Shown: piece by piece, positions 6,663 through 13,375 of the stretch | How the letters are laid out: each line of letters begins with the position of its first letter | Position numbering within the stretch: the stretch's first letter is position 1 | NCBI GenBank assembly: GCA_900552585.1 | Contig: USAB01000042.1 | Coordinates: forward strand, 1-14,880 | DNA from: an uncultured Coriobacteriaceae bacterium | Lineage (GTDB): Bacteria; Actinomycetota; Coriobacteriia; Coriobacteriales; Eggerthellaceae | DNA: 14,880 nucleotides | Reading direction: 5' to 3' | Made by a program: the position numbers and the translations under genes | The notes under the pieces: generated by a model | The model's database searches: none | The model's input: the letters and a program-made list of their open reading frames with translations, nothing else | What the model was told of the DNA's origin: nothing

Positions 6663-7856
6663 TTATACGTAATCCATCTGGCCGTCGTACTTGTCCACGG
6701 CGCGAGCGATGGTAATGCGCTGGACAGTCGGCGTGCCTTCTTCCAGCCACATAGCGCGGGAGTCGCGGTACAGGCGCTCGACCGGGCCGTACTCGCAATC
6801 CTCGAAGTAGCCGATGCCACCGAAGATCTCCAGCATCTCATCGGCAACCAGGCGGGTCATGTCGATGGACTGCAGCTTGCACAGAGCAGCCTTCTCGTCA
6901 ATGTACTTGCCGTTCGGGTTGGCGTCGAAGTAACGGGCGAAGTCGCGAACCATGCAGCGCGTCGCATGGATGTACTGCATCATGTTGGCGATCTTCATCT
7001 TGATGGCCTGACGCTGAATGATCGGCTTACCGAAGGTCACGCGGTCACGAGCGCGGGCGATGGACAGCTCCAGCATGCGCTGAGCCATGCCGATGTTGGA
7101 GTCGGCGATGTGGACGCGGGAGACGGACAGGGAGTGGATGGCAACTTCCATGCCCTGGCCCTCTTCGCCCAGCAGGCACTCCTTCGGGACCTTGACGTTC
7201 GTGAAACGCAGGCCTGCGTGGCCGGCGCCGCGGCAGCCCATCATGTGGGGCATCGGGACGATCTCGAAGCCCGGCAGGGTGTTGTCAACCAGGAAGGCGG
7301 ACAGACGGGAGTCCTTGTCGTCGTTCGGGTCGGTCACTGCGATGACGTACGTGTAGTCGGAGCAGTCGGTGTGGGAGATCAGCCACTTCTCGCCGTTCAG
7401 GATGTAATCGCCGTTCTCATCCTTGACAGCGGTGGTGTGCAGGTCGGCACCGGTGCCGCCGGTGGCCTCGGTGATGGCGAAGTTGCAGTAGATGGTCTTG
7501 TCCTGGAACTTGTCCATCAGCTTAGCCTTGACCTCGGGCTTGCCGTAGTCCTCCAGGATGCGCCAGTTCATGTCAGCTGCATGATGCAGGTGCATGCGCA
7601 TGCCGCCGGGGCCGCGAGAGAACTCCTCCTGGACTTCCAGGATCTCCAGCTCGTTGAGGTCCCATCCGCCGTACTCGGAAGGCAGGTAGTAACGATACAG
7701 GTCGTTCTTCTTGCACAGCTCGTAGAACTCATCGGGGAACGTGTTGGTGACCTCGATGTCCTTCTGCATTTCCTCAAAGGGACCCTGAGCCAGCTCGCGG
7801 ATCTTCAGCTTGTAAGCCTCGAACTGCTCATCGGTGATCTTTGCATTGGGATTCAT
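6663..7856 (-). CDS. Acyl-CoA dehydrogenase family flavoprotein
   Basis: The product is 397 residues, the usual ACAD length. The order is an N-terminal helical domain, a mid-domain FAD strand (CNFAITEATGGTGAD, about 124-138), and a C-terminal helical domain with RDRVTFGKPIIQRQAIK (about 270-286) and EIFGGIGYFEDC. The segment WLEEGTPTVQRI places a Glu (Glu373) where the catalytic base of short/medium-chain ACADs lies (the EGT motif). The enzyme should form an alpha-beta double bond in an acyl-CoA thioester and pass electrons to ETF; the substrate is unknown and no etf genes are in the window. I start at ATG 7856, with AAAGGAG 6 nt upstream. The much longer upstream frame (to 8567) crosses the regulatory region and the antisense of the ArsR gene, so it is not real. 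Confidence 0.93.
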   Translation of the reverse strand: MNPNAKITDEQFEAYKLKIRELAQGPFEEMQKDIEVTNTFPDEFYELCKKNDLYRYYLPSEYGGWDLNELEILEVQEEFSRGPGGMRMHLHHAADMNWRILEDYGKPEVKAKLMDKFQDKTIYCNFAITEATGGTGADLHTTAVKDENGDYILNGEKWLISHTDCSDYTYVIAVTDPNDDKDSRLSAFLVDNTLPGFEIVPMPHMMGCRGAGHAGLRFTNVKVPKECLLGEEGQGMEVAIHSLSVSRVHIADSNIGMAQRMLELSIARARDRVTFGKPIIQRQAIKMKIANMMQYIHATRCMVRDFARYFDANPNGKYIDEKAALCKLQSIDMTRLVADEMLEIFGGIGYFEDCEYGPVERLYRDSRAMWLEEGTPTVQRITIARAVDKYDGQMDYV

Positions 7857-7862
7857 GCAAAA

Positions 7863-7869
7863 CTCCTTT
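7863..7869 (-). promoter_or_regulatory. ribosome binding site of the acyl-CoA dehydrogenase gene
   Basis: AAAGGAG on the minus strand, 6 nt before ATG 7856. It decides the start. Immediately upstream (7873-7897) GTGCAT and ATGCAC can form a small hairpin enclosing GCG-CTGA-CGC. Confidence 0.75.
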
Positions 7870-7908
7870 CGCGTGCATGCGCTGACGCGTAATGCACATG
7901 GACAGTGT

Positions 7909-7924
7909 TGCCAAGCGATTGGCA
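7909..7924. promoter_or_regulatory. candidate operator dyad upstream of the acyl-CoA dehydrogenase gene
   Basis: TGCCAA-GCGA-TTGGCA is a perfect 6+4+6 inverted repeat, 53 bp upstream of the minus-strand ATG. The size and compactness suit a dimeric regulator. It also provides a TTGGCA (-35-like) on the minus strand, but I see no convincing -10 17 bp further on. Confidence 0.45.
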
Positions 7925-7927
7925 TAT

Positions 7928-7973
7928 CCCCATTCTGCTGATTTGTCCTCCGAATTTCCAATAGAGAATGGGG
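7928..7973. repeat. 9-bp inverted repeat pair upstream of the acyl-CoA dehydrogenase gene
   Basis: CCCCATTCT (7928-7936) and AGAATGGGG (7965-7973) are exact reverse complements separated by 28 bp. They may be two half-sites or a large loop-forming element. They begin 3 bp beyond the 7909-7924 dyad, so this gap has a dense cluster of symmetric sequence. Confidence 0.5.
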
Positions 7974-8154
7974 GAGAAAAACGGGGGTTTCGTAAAAGAA
8001 CGCCAATAGGAAAAGACCCGAATTATTTAAGTTCTCGGCTTCATATCGCATGGATTTGACAATGCGGTCGCGCCTTGCCAACGTTCCGGGCGCGTGCGCG
8101 TTACGGCCCGGCCTCCCCGCGCGCGGCCGGTGCCATTTGCAGGGGTTTCGCGCA

Positions 8155-8231
8155 GCTTGCATGCGGAAGCCGGGCTGCGCCGGCGCTGCCGCCGTATACT
8201 GATACGGTACGAAGAAAGCCGGCATGCAAGC
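8155..8231. repeat. 10-bp inverted repeat flanking the ArsR promoter
   Basis: GCTTGCATGC (8155-8164) and GCATGCAAGC (8222-8231) are exact reverse complements with 57 bp between them. Their centre (8193) falls on the start of the CCGTAT-ACTG-ATACGG dyad. The right arm abuts the ribosome binding site of the ArsR gene. They are candidate outer binding sites for autoregulation. Confidence 0.5.
8192..8207 (+). promoter_or_regulatory. candidate ArsR operator overlapping a -10 element
   Basis: CCGTAT-ACTG-ATACGG is a perfect inverted repeat, and TATACT (8195-8200) inside it is a good -10 hexamer. Its position 37 bp before the ArsR ATG fits the usual autorepression of ArsR/SmtB proteins. No good -35 is visible at 17 bp. 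Confidence 0.5.
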
Positions 8232-8243
8232 GAAGGAGCCGCT

Positions 8244-8579
8244 ATGGGCGACATGCGCAATATGGAAACCCTGCTGCAGGAAATGGACACGGAGCTTCCC
8301 GACGAGGAGCTGCTCTACGACCTGGCGGACCTGTTCAGGGTGTTCAGCGACACGACGCGCATCAAGATCCTGTATGCGCTTATGGGCAAGGAGCTGCGCG
8401 TGGGGGAGATTGCCGAGGTCATCGGCGCCACGCAGAGCGCGGTTTCCCATCAGCTGCGTACGCTGAAGCAGGCGCACCTGGTGAAGTTCTCGCGCGACGG
8501 CAAGAACGTGCTGTATTCGCTGGCCGACGATCACGTGATCACCATGCTGGCGCAGGGCTTGACGCACGTATGCGAATAG
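8244..8579 (+). CDS. ArsR/SmtB family metal-type repressor
   Basis: The product is 111 residues. The winged HTH is clear: FRVFSDTTRIKILYAL, then ELRVGEIAEVIGATQSAVSHQLRTLKQAHLV and the wing FSRDGKNVLYSLAD. The C-terminal helix carries Asp95-x-His97-x10-His108-xx-Glu111, exactly the alpha-5 site used by SmtB/CzrA/ZiaR-type zinc sensors. The alpha-3 site (ELCVC) is absent, since this position reads ELRVG. Family knowledge says metal binding releases DNA and derepresses the operon. I start at ATG 8244, with GAAGGAG 5 nt upstream; an in-frame ATG at 8094 would translate the promoter dyads. PfpI and UbiB-like genes follow with short gaps and no terminator. No metal efflux or uptake gene is in the window, which is unusual for this sensor type. 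Confidence 0.92.
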   Translation: MGDMRNMETLLQEMDTELPDEELLYDLADLFRVFSDTTRIKILYALMGKELRVGEIAEVIGATQSAVSHQLRTLKQAHLVKFSRDGKNVLYSLADDHVITMLAQGLTHVCE

Positions 8580-8599
8580 CTGCCGTACCGCGGGCAGCT
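8578..8599 (+). other. intercistronic hairpin between ArsR and PfpI genes
   Basis: AGCTGCC (8578-8584) and GGCAGCT (8593-8599) form a perfect 7-bp stem with an 8-nt loop, beginning inside the ArsR stop codon. There is no T-run, so it is probably not a terminator. It may tune the relative expression or stability of the two coding regions. Confidence 0.45.
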
Positions 8600-8634
8600 G
8601 CGCTTCGTGCCGTATTCAAAGATAAGGAGACGGA

Positions 8635-9204
8635 ATGCTGGGACTGCAAGACAAGAAGGCCATGATCCTCATTGCCCCGGAGGGGTTCCGCGACGAGGAG
8701 TTTTCCCAGACGCATGCCGCGCTGAAGGGCGCGAAGGCGGACGTCATGGTGGTCAGCACGCATACGGGCGCCTGCGAGGGGAAGCTGGGCAGCGTTGCAC
8801 ATGCGCACATGACGCTGGACGATGCCGTGAACGAGAAATGGGACTGCCTGGCGCTTATCGGCGGCCCGGGCGCCACCATATACATAGACGACGAACGGGT
8901 GGAGAAGATCGCCCGTCAGGTGGTCGACGACGAGGGTGTGCTGGCGGCCATCTGCCTGGCGCCGGTCATTCTTGCGCATGCGGGGCTGCTGGACGGTGTG
9001 GACGCCACGGTGTTCCCCGACAAGGAATACGAGGACGATCTGGTGGCGCACGGTGCGAATCTGAAGAAGACGGCCGTGGTGGAAGGGAAGAACAACGTGA
9101 ACGGCGCGCCGCTGATCACGGGCAACGGGCCGAAGGCGGCATTCGTGTTCGGCTTGCAGGTTACGAACGCGCTACGCGGCCCCGTCCACGACCCTTGGGC
9201 GTAG
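8635..9204 (+). CDS. DJ-1/PfpI family protein
   Basis: The product is 189 residues. It has the class I glutamine amidotransferase-like fold of DJ-1/PfpI proteins: an N-terminal strand and acid (IAPEGFRDEEF, Glu22 as the likely conserved acid), GGPGATIYIDD, and the nucleophile elbow AAICLAPVILAHAG with Cys107. In many peptidase-type members the nucleophile Cys is followed by His; here it is Leu, which argues against a classical protease triad. Family roles include glyoxalase/deglycase-like activity, chaperone activity and redox sensing, and the sequence does not decide among them. ATG 8635 has AAGGAGA about 8 nt upstream. It lies 55 nt after the ArsR gene and 54 nt before the UbiB-like gene, probably in the same transcript. 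The location suggests stress-linked expression under ArsR control (inference). Confidence 0.9.
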   Translation: MLGLQDKKAMILIAPEGFRDEEFSQTHAALKGAKADVMVVSTHTGACEGKLGSVAHAHMTLDDAVNEKWDCLALIGGPGATIYIDDERVEKIARQVVDDEGVLAAICLAPVILAHAGLLDGVDATVFPDKEYEDDLVAHGANLKKTAVVEGKNNVNGAPLITGNGPKAAFVFGLQVTNALRGPVHDPWA

Positions 9205-9258
9205 CGGCATGGTCTACGTTGCAGCGCGAGACAGACGGTTTCGGTAAGGACGTTCGCA

Positions 9259-10938
9259 ATGTCGGCAGCACCGGATGATATGAGCCGCGCCGCGAAGGCG
9301 ATGCGCGCCGTGGCGGGCATGACCATGGACGCCACATCGCGCAAGCGGCTGCGGGAGATTCTGGCCGTGCTGGCGAAGTACGGCCTGCTGCGCAATCCCT
9401 CGCCGGAGCAGCTGAAGGCGGCGTTGGAGGAGCTGGGCCCCACGTTTGTGAAGCTGGGGCAGATGGTCTCGTCGCATGCCGACGTCTTTCCCGTGGAGTA
9501 CTGCAACGCGCTGGCCACGCTGCGCAACAGCACGTCGCCGCTCAGCTTCGAGGAGGCCGAGGATCTGCTGTCGAAATCGTTCAACGGCGATTACCATTCT
9601 GTGTTCGAATCCATCGACCCGGTGCCGCTGGGATCCGCGTCCATCGCTCAGGTGCATCGCGCCACGCTGGTGACGGGCGAATCCGTTGCCGTGAAGATTC
9701 AGCGGTCGGGCATCAAGAAGAAGATCCTGGACGATATCGACCTCATGCGCCGCGCCGCCGACCTGCTGGAGGCGTCCGAGTACATGGGCTCCGGGTTCGA
9801 TGCGAACGTGTTCATCGATGAGCTGGAGCGCACGGTGAAGGAGGAGGTCGATTTCCGCAAGGAAGCCGAGAACCTGCGCGAGTTCTACCTGAACAACGAA
9901 GGGCGCTACGGCATCTCGTCGCCGCGGGTGTACGCGGAGTATTCGAACGAGACCGTCCTGGTTATGGAGTATGTGGAGGGCGCATCGTTCGACCGTATAG
10001 ACGAACTGCGCGATCAGCTGTCCGAGCACCGCCTGGAGCAGCTGGGCCGTCGCATCGTGCACAATTACCTGGAGCAGATGCTGGAGGACGGCTTGTTCCA
10101 TGCCGATCCGCATTCTGCGAACATCATGTTGCGCGATGAGGATGTGGTGTGGATCGATCTGGGTATGATGGGCAGGCTGGCGAAGGGCGAGCGCGCAATG
10201 CTTCGCAAGATGTTCCTGGCCGTTGCCATGGGCGATGCCGCAGGATTGAAAACCACGCTGCTTTCGTGGGGCCATGCGGATGGCGAGCTGGACCATGCGC
10301 GCCTGCTGCGCGACGTGGATTCGCTGCTATCGCGCTACGCGACACGCGACATTGCGAACCTGGACCTGACGAACGGCCTGAACGATCTGCTCAGTGCCTT
10401 GCGCGACCAGCATATCTCTATGCCGGGGTCGTTCATGACGCTGGCGCGTGGCCTGATGACGCTGCAGGGCACCGTACAGGACATCAATCCGAACATCAAT
10501 ATCTCCGACACGCTGGCCCGCTATCTGAAGAGCTCGTTGCTGAAGCAGCCTCAGGATATCGGTCGGGAAGCGGAGCGTCGGCTGTTCGACCTGTACTACG
10601 CAACGGACAAGGGTATGCGCATTCCCCAGCAGCTGTCCGATACGCTGAACATGTTGGAGAAGGGCGAGATGCAGATGAACATCGGCCTGCGTGACCTGCA
10701 GGAGCCGGTGTCGGCGCTGCGCCGGTCCATCGGCGTCATGGCACTGGGTATCATTGTGGCCGGCCTGTTCATCGGTTCGAGCCTGCTTTGCACGACGCAA
10801 ATGGAGCCTCGCCTGTTCGGGGTGCCCATCATCGGGTTCTTCGGGTACCTGTGCGGGTTCATGCTGGCGGTCTACTGCGTGTGGAAGGTCCACAAGACGG
10901 AGCGCGACAAGCGACGGCATCGGCGGAAGCGCCGCTAG
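9259..10938 (+). CDS. ABC1/UbiB-type atypical kinase, membrane anchored
   Basis: The product is 559 residues. UbiB-family signatures appear in order: KxGQ (Lys65-Leu-Gly-Gln68, FVKLGQMVSS), the alanine-type nucleotide loop PLGSASIAQVHRA (123-135), VAVKIQ with Lys146, the ExD segment EEVDFRKEAEN, the catalytic loop HADPHSANIM (281-290) and DLG (300-302). The C-terminus has two hydrophobic helices (about 492-515 and 526-550) and ends in a basic tail (ERDKRRHRRKRR), as in family members tethered to the membrane. UbiB proteins are ATPases/atypical kinases that support isoprenoid quinone synthesis or lipid handling. In a menaquinone-using organism a ubiquinone role should not be assumed. It is the last gene of the putative arsR-pfpI operon, with AAGGA before ATG 9259 and a strong terminator after it. 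Confidence 0.93.
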   Translation: MSAAPDDMSRAAKAMRAVAGMTMDATSRKRLREILAVLAKYGLLRNPSPEQLKAALEELGPTFVKLGQMVSSHADVFPVEYCNALATLRNSTSPLSFEEAEDLLSKSFNGDYHSVFESIDPVPLGSASIAQVHRATLVTGESVAVKIQRSGIKKKILDDIDLMRRAADLLEASEYMGSGFDANVFIDELERTVKEEVDFRKEAENLREFYLNNEGRYGISSPRVYAEYSNETVLVMEYVEGASFDRIDELRDQLSEHRLEQLGRRIVHNYLEQMLEDGLFHADPHSANIMLRDEDVVWIDLGMMGRLAKGERAMLRKMFLAVAMGDAAGLKTTLLSWGHADGELDHARLLRDVDSLLSRYATRDIANLDLTNGLNDLLSALRDQHISMPGSFMTLARGLMTLQGTVQDINPNINISDTLARYLKSSLLKQPQDIGREAERRLFDLYYATDKGMRIPQQLSDTLNMLEKGEMQMNIGLRDLQEPVSALRRSIGVMALGIIVAGLFIGSSLLCTTQMEPRLFGVPIIGFFGYLCGFMLAVYCVWKVHKTERDKRRHRRKRR

Positions 10939-10973
10939 TCGCTAACTGCCGGACAGGTGGAAATAGGGCATCG

Positions 10974-11014
10974 AAAGCAGGTCGGTTGACGGAAACCGAC
11001 CTGCTTTTTCTTTC
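10974..11014 (+). terminator. strong terminator after the UbiB-like gene
   Basis: AAAGCAGGTCGGTT (10974-10987) and AACCGACCTGCTTT (10994-11007) are perfect complements (14 bp) with a 6-nt loop, continuing into TTTTTCTTT. This is the only clear terminator downstream of the ArsR promoter, supporting a three-gene operon. Confidence 0.92.
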
Positions 11015-11048
11015 GGTAGCCTATCATGGAGGGAAACAATCGGATATC

Positions 11049-11064
11049 GGGAGGCTGCGTTGTG
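11049..11064 (+). promoter_or_regulatory. ribosome binding site and GTG start of the MocR gene
   Basis: GGGAGG (11049-11054) lies 7 nt before GTG 11062. The in-frame ATG 11026 has no ribosome binding site and sits inside TATCAT, a possible -10. ATG 11068 is spaced 13 nt from GGGAGG, which is long. GTG 11062 is therefore preferred. Confidence 0.6.
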
Positions 11065-12564
11065 GCAATGATCACCTACGACCTGGATAAGCGGGGCCGT
11101 CAATCGAAATACGAGTATCTGTACCGCTGCATCCGCAAGGACATTCGCGAGGGGACGCTGCCAGCGGGTGCGCGCCTGCCGTCGAAGCGAACGCTTTCTA
11201 GCCATCTGTCCGTCAGCGTGAGCACGGTTGAGCAGGCATACGACATGCTGGTCAGCGAAGGCTACGTGAGGCCGAAGCCGGGCAGCGGCTTCTTCGTGTG
11301 CGCTGGTCGCGACAAGGGGACGTATCGCGAGGGCGTATCGGACAACGATCCACGCGCGGAGGCGGCTCCTGCTCAGCCGGGGGGAGAAGCTGCAGACGAT
11401 GGGCGCAACGACGCAGGGGTCGAAGATGACGACGAGGCCGTCCGCTTCGACGTGAAGGCGAATCGCTGCAGCCTGAAGCTGTTTCCGGTGGACACTTGGT
11501 CGCGTATCATGCGCAAGACGCTCTCCGATCGCAATCCGGTGCTGTTCGAGACGGTGCCGTTCAACGGCGTGAAGGTGCTGCGCCGCGCCATTGCCGCGCA
11601 TCTGTACGAATTCAAGGGCATCCAGACCACGCCGGATCGCATCATCGTGGGCGCCGGCACGGAATATCTGTATGGGCGCCTGCTGCAGCTGTTCGGCCCG
11701 AATTGCGTCATTGCCATCGGCGAGGTGGGCACCAGCAAGATGGTGAACGTTTCACGCAGTATTGGCACCTTGTGGAATTATCTGCCCATGGACGATGACG
11801 GCATGCGGGTCGACCTGCTGGAAGATGGTCGCGCGGACGTGGTGCACGTTTCGCCAGCGAACAGCTTCCCGACGGGCGCCATGATGCCCCCGAACCGCCG
11901 CACGAAGCTGCTGGAATGGGCGCATGGGAAGCCCGACCGCTACATCATCGAAGACGACTACGACAGCGAGCTGCGTTTTACCGGCCGTGCACTGCCGCCG
12001 CTGTTCACGCAGGATGATCGTGACAAGGTCATATACATGAACACGTTCTCGAAAACGCTGGTTCCCTCTCTGCGCATCTCGTACATGGTGCTGCCGGAAG
12101 CTCTGATGGACCTGTACCGCCGCCAGCTGAGCTTCTACTCGTGCACGGTGTCAAGCTTCGAACAATGTGCGTTGGCGGAATTCATCACGCGCGGCTATTT
12201 CGAGCGCCATATCAATCGCTTGCGTCGCTACTATGGCCATCAGCGCGCGACCATGATAGCGGCTCTGAAGGAGTCGCCGCTCATGTCCATCGCCACGCTG
12301 CATGCGGCAGATGTGGGCACGCACTTGATAGTCCAGGTAAATACGAAGCGCTCTGATCAGGAGATACGGCAAGCAGCGTTGAAGCGGGGCATGCACCTTG
12401 CCATGTTAGGCGACTACTGTCTGCGTCCGACCATCTACGACGTGCACCGCATCGTAATTAATTTTGCCAGCATCGAACCCGAGCAGATATCGGAGGTGGT
12501 GGACCTGTTGGTGGACGTGTTCCGCGACGAGATTCGCCAGGCCCGACAGGCGGATGTGGAGTAA
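11062..12564 (+). CDS. MocR-type regulator (GntR wHTH fused to aminotransferase-like domain)
   Basis: From GTG 11062 the product is 500 residues. An N-terminal GntR wHTH covers about residues 12-80 (YEYLYRCIRKDI, LPSKRTLSSHLSVSVSTVEQAY, GSGFFV). A low-complexity acidic linker follows at about 85-127, rich in Ala, Gly, Asp and Glu. The rest is a class I aminotransferase fold with the PLP-site motif IIEDDYDSELRF and the Schiff-base lysine in FSKTLVPSLRISYMV (Lys331). MocR proteins (PdxR, GabR, EhuR types) use PLP, sometimes with an amino acid ligand, to control nearby metabolic genes. The aminotransferase core looks intact, so PLP binding is expected. The Nudix gene starts 22 nt after the stop and is probably co-transcribed. 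The controlled pathway is unknown. Confidence 0.92.
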   Translation: MAMITYDLDKRGRQSKYEYLYRCIRKDIREGTLPAGARLPSKRTLSSHLSVSVSTVEQAYDMLVSEGYVRPKPGSGFFVCAGRDKGTYREGVSDNDPRAEAAPAQPGGEAADDGRNDAGVEDDDEAVRFDVKANRCSLKLFPVDTWSRIMRKTLSDRNPVLFETVPFNGVKVLRRAIAAHLYEFKGIQTTPDRIIVGAGTEYLYGRLLQLFGPNCVIAIGEVGTSKMVNVSRSIGTLWNYLPMDDDGMRVDLLEDGRADVVHVSPANSFPTGAMMPPNRRTKLLEWAHGKPDRYIIEDDYDSELRFTGRALPPLFTQDDRDKVIYMNTFSKTLVPSLRISYMVLPEALMDLYRRQLSFYSCTVSSFEQCALAEFITRGYFERHINRLRRYYGHQRATMIAALKESPLMSIATLHAADVGTHLIVQVNTKRSDQEIRQAALKRGMHLAMLGDYCLRPTIYDVHRIVINFASIEPEQISEVVDLLVDVFRDEIRQARQADVE

Positions 12565-12586
12565 TGAAACGCTAAGGAGGAGCTGC

Positions 12587-13276
12587 ATGGTCAAGGAAGT
12601 GAACGGAAAGCCCGCAGTGGACAAGAACGGATTGACGGAGCAGGAATTCCTGGCCGCCTACCGGCAGAAGGACTACCCGAAACCGGCATTAACGGCGGAC
12701 ATCTGCGTTTTCCAGCTTAAGGGGAAGCAAGCGGGAGAGGAGTCTATCCCGCCGACGGATGCAGTATGCAGCCAGAACATGCGCTTGCTGCTGATACAAC
12801 GCGGCAATCATCCGTTCCTGGGTTCGTGGGCGCTTCCCGGCGGATTCGTGAATCCGCGCGAGACGGCGGACCAGGCGGCTGTGCGCGAGCTTGCGGAAGA
12901 GACGGGCGTGGAAGGGCTGAAACTGGAGCGCGTGGGGCTGTACAGCGACCCGGACCGCGATCCGCGCGGATGGACCGTGTCCGAGGCGTTCGTTGCCGTG
13001 GACGATGAAGGACGCATCCTGCATGCTGGGGACGACGCGGCGAAGGCCGCATGGTTTGCGGTAGAGGAGCGCGAGAGGCTGCAGGATCGCATCGAGCTGC
13101 ATCTTCGGTCCGAACGGGACGCGAGCGTGGAGGCGCAGATGCGCTTCAAAAGGCTGACGACGCCCATAACGGGGGAGCCGCATGCGGAGCTTCTGTCCTC
13201 CGAGAACCTTGCATTCGACCATGCGCAGATTATCGCGGACGCATATCTGAAAATTGCGGAAGTTATAAACCGATAG
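12587..13276 (+). CDS. Nudix hydrolase (ADP-ribose pyrophosphatase-like)
   Basis: The product is 229 residues. The Nudix box is complete, G86-x5-E92-x7-R100-E101-x2-E104-E105-x-G107 (GGFVNPRETADQAAVRELAEETGV region). It is preceded by RLLLIQRGNHPFLGSWALP, the layout of COG1051-type ADP-ribose/NDP-sugar pyrophosphatases. These enzymes cleave a nucleoside diphosphate linked to another moiety, with Mg2+ bound by the box glutamates. The N-terminal YPKPALTADICVF resembles the opening of NrtR-like Nudix proteins, but I see no C-terminal wHTH, so an enzyme is the better call. About 30 N-terminal residues precede the core. ATG 12587 has TAAGGAGGA about 5-6 nt upstream and lies 22 nt after the MocR stop. 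Substrate specificity cannot be determined here. Confidence 0.9.
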   Translation: MVKEVNGKPAVDKNGLTEQEFLAAYRQKDYPKPALTADICVFQLKGKQAGEESIPPTDAVCSQNMRLLLIQRGNHPFLGSWALPGGFVNPRETADQAAVRELAEETGVEGLKLERVGLYSDPDRDPRGWTVSEAFVAVDDEGRILHAGDDAAKAAWFAVEERERLQDRIELHLRSERDASVEAQMRFKRLTTPITGEPHAELLSSENLAFDHAQIIADAYLKIAEVINR

Positions 13277-13296
13277 CGATAGCTAAACAGAACATC

Positions 13297-13332
13297 GGTA
13301 CTTGTAGACAGTGCGGTCAATACCTTTAATTT
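13297..13332 (+). terminator. weak candidate terminator after the Nudix gene
   Basis: GGTA-c-TTG (13297-13304) pairs with CAA-TACC (13318-13324), with one bulged C and a 13-nt loop. TTTAATTT follows. The stem is only 7 bp and mostly A/T, so termination would be modest. Confidence 0.35.
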
Positions 13333-13344
13333 GATGGCCAATAT

Positions 13345-13350
13345 TATAAT
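13345..13350 (+). promoter_or_regulatory. candidate -10 element for the downstream transporter
   Basis: TATAAT, an exact -10, lies in an AT-rich gap. The -35 position (ACCTTT) is poor. If used, transcription starts near 13357 and gives a leader of about 255 nt. Confidence 0.4.
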
Positions 13351-13375
13351 TCGAGCTAGTTTGTAAAACGCAGGT

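Larger units (their letters stand above)
7857..8243. other. divergent regulatory region between acyl-CoA dehydrogenase and ArsR genes
   Basis: The region is 387 bp and non-coding. The left half (7857-8043) is moderate in GC and holds the dyads listed separately. The right half (about 8065-8190) is very GC-rich and has no recognisable gene. TTGACA occurs at 8056-8061 on the plus strand but has no -10 at the right distance. Confidence 0.6.

Noticed and set aside
6966..7892. 308-codon plus-strand frame opposite the acyl-CoA dehydrogenase gene
   Set aside because: Antisense of a clearly conserved enzyme; no recognisable motif.
8094..8243. 50-residue N-terminal extension of the ArsR protein
   Set aside because: The Arg/Pro-rich sequence runs through the promoter dyad; ATG 8244 has GAAGGAG and gives normal ArsR length.
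7857..8567. N-terminal extension of the acyl-CoA dehydrogenase to 8567
   Set aside because: It would translate the regulatory gap and the antisense of the ArsR gene; ATG 7856 has an ideal ribosome binding site and gives the family length.
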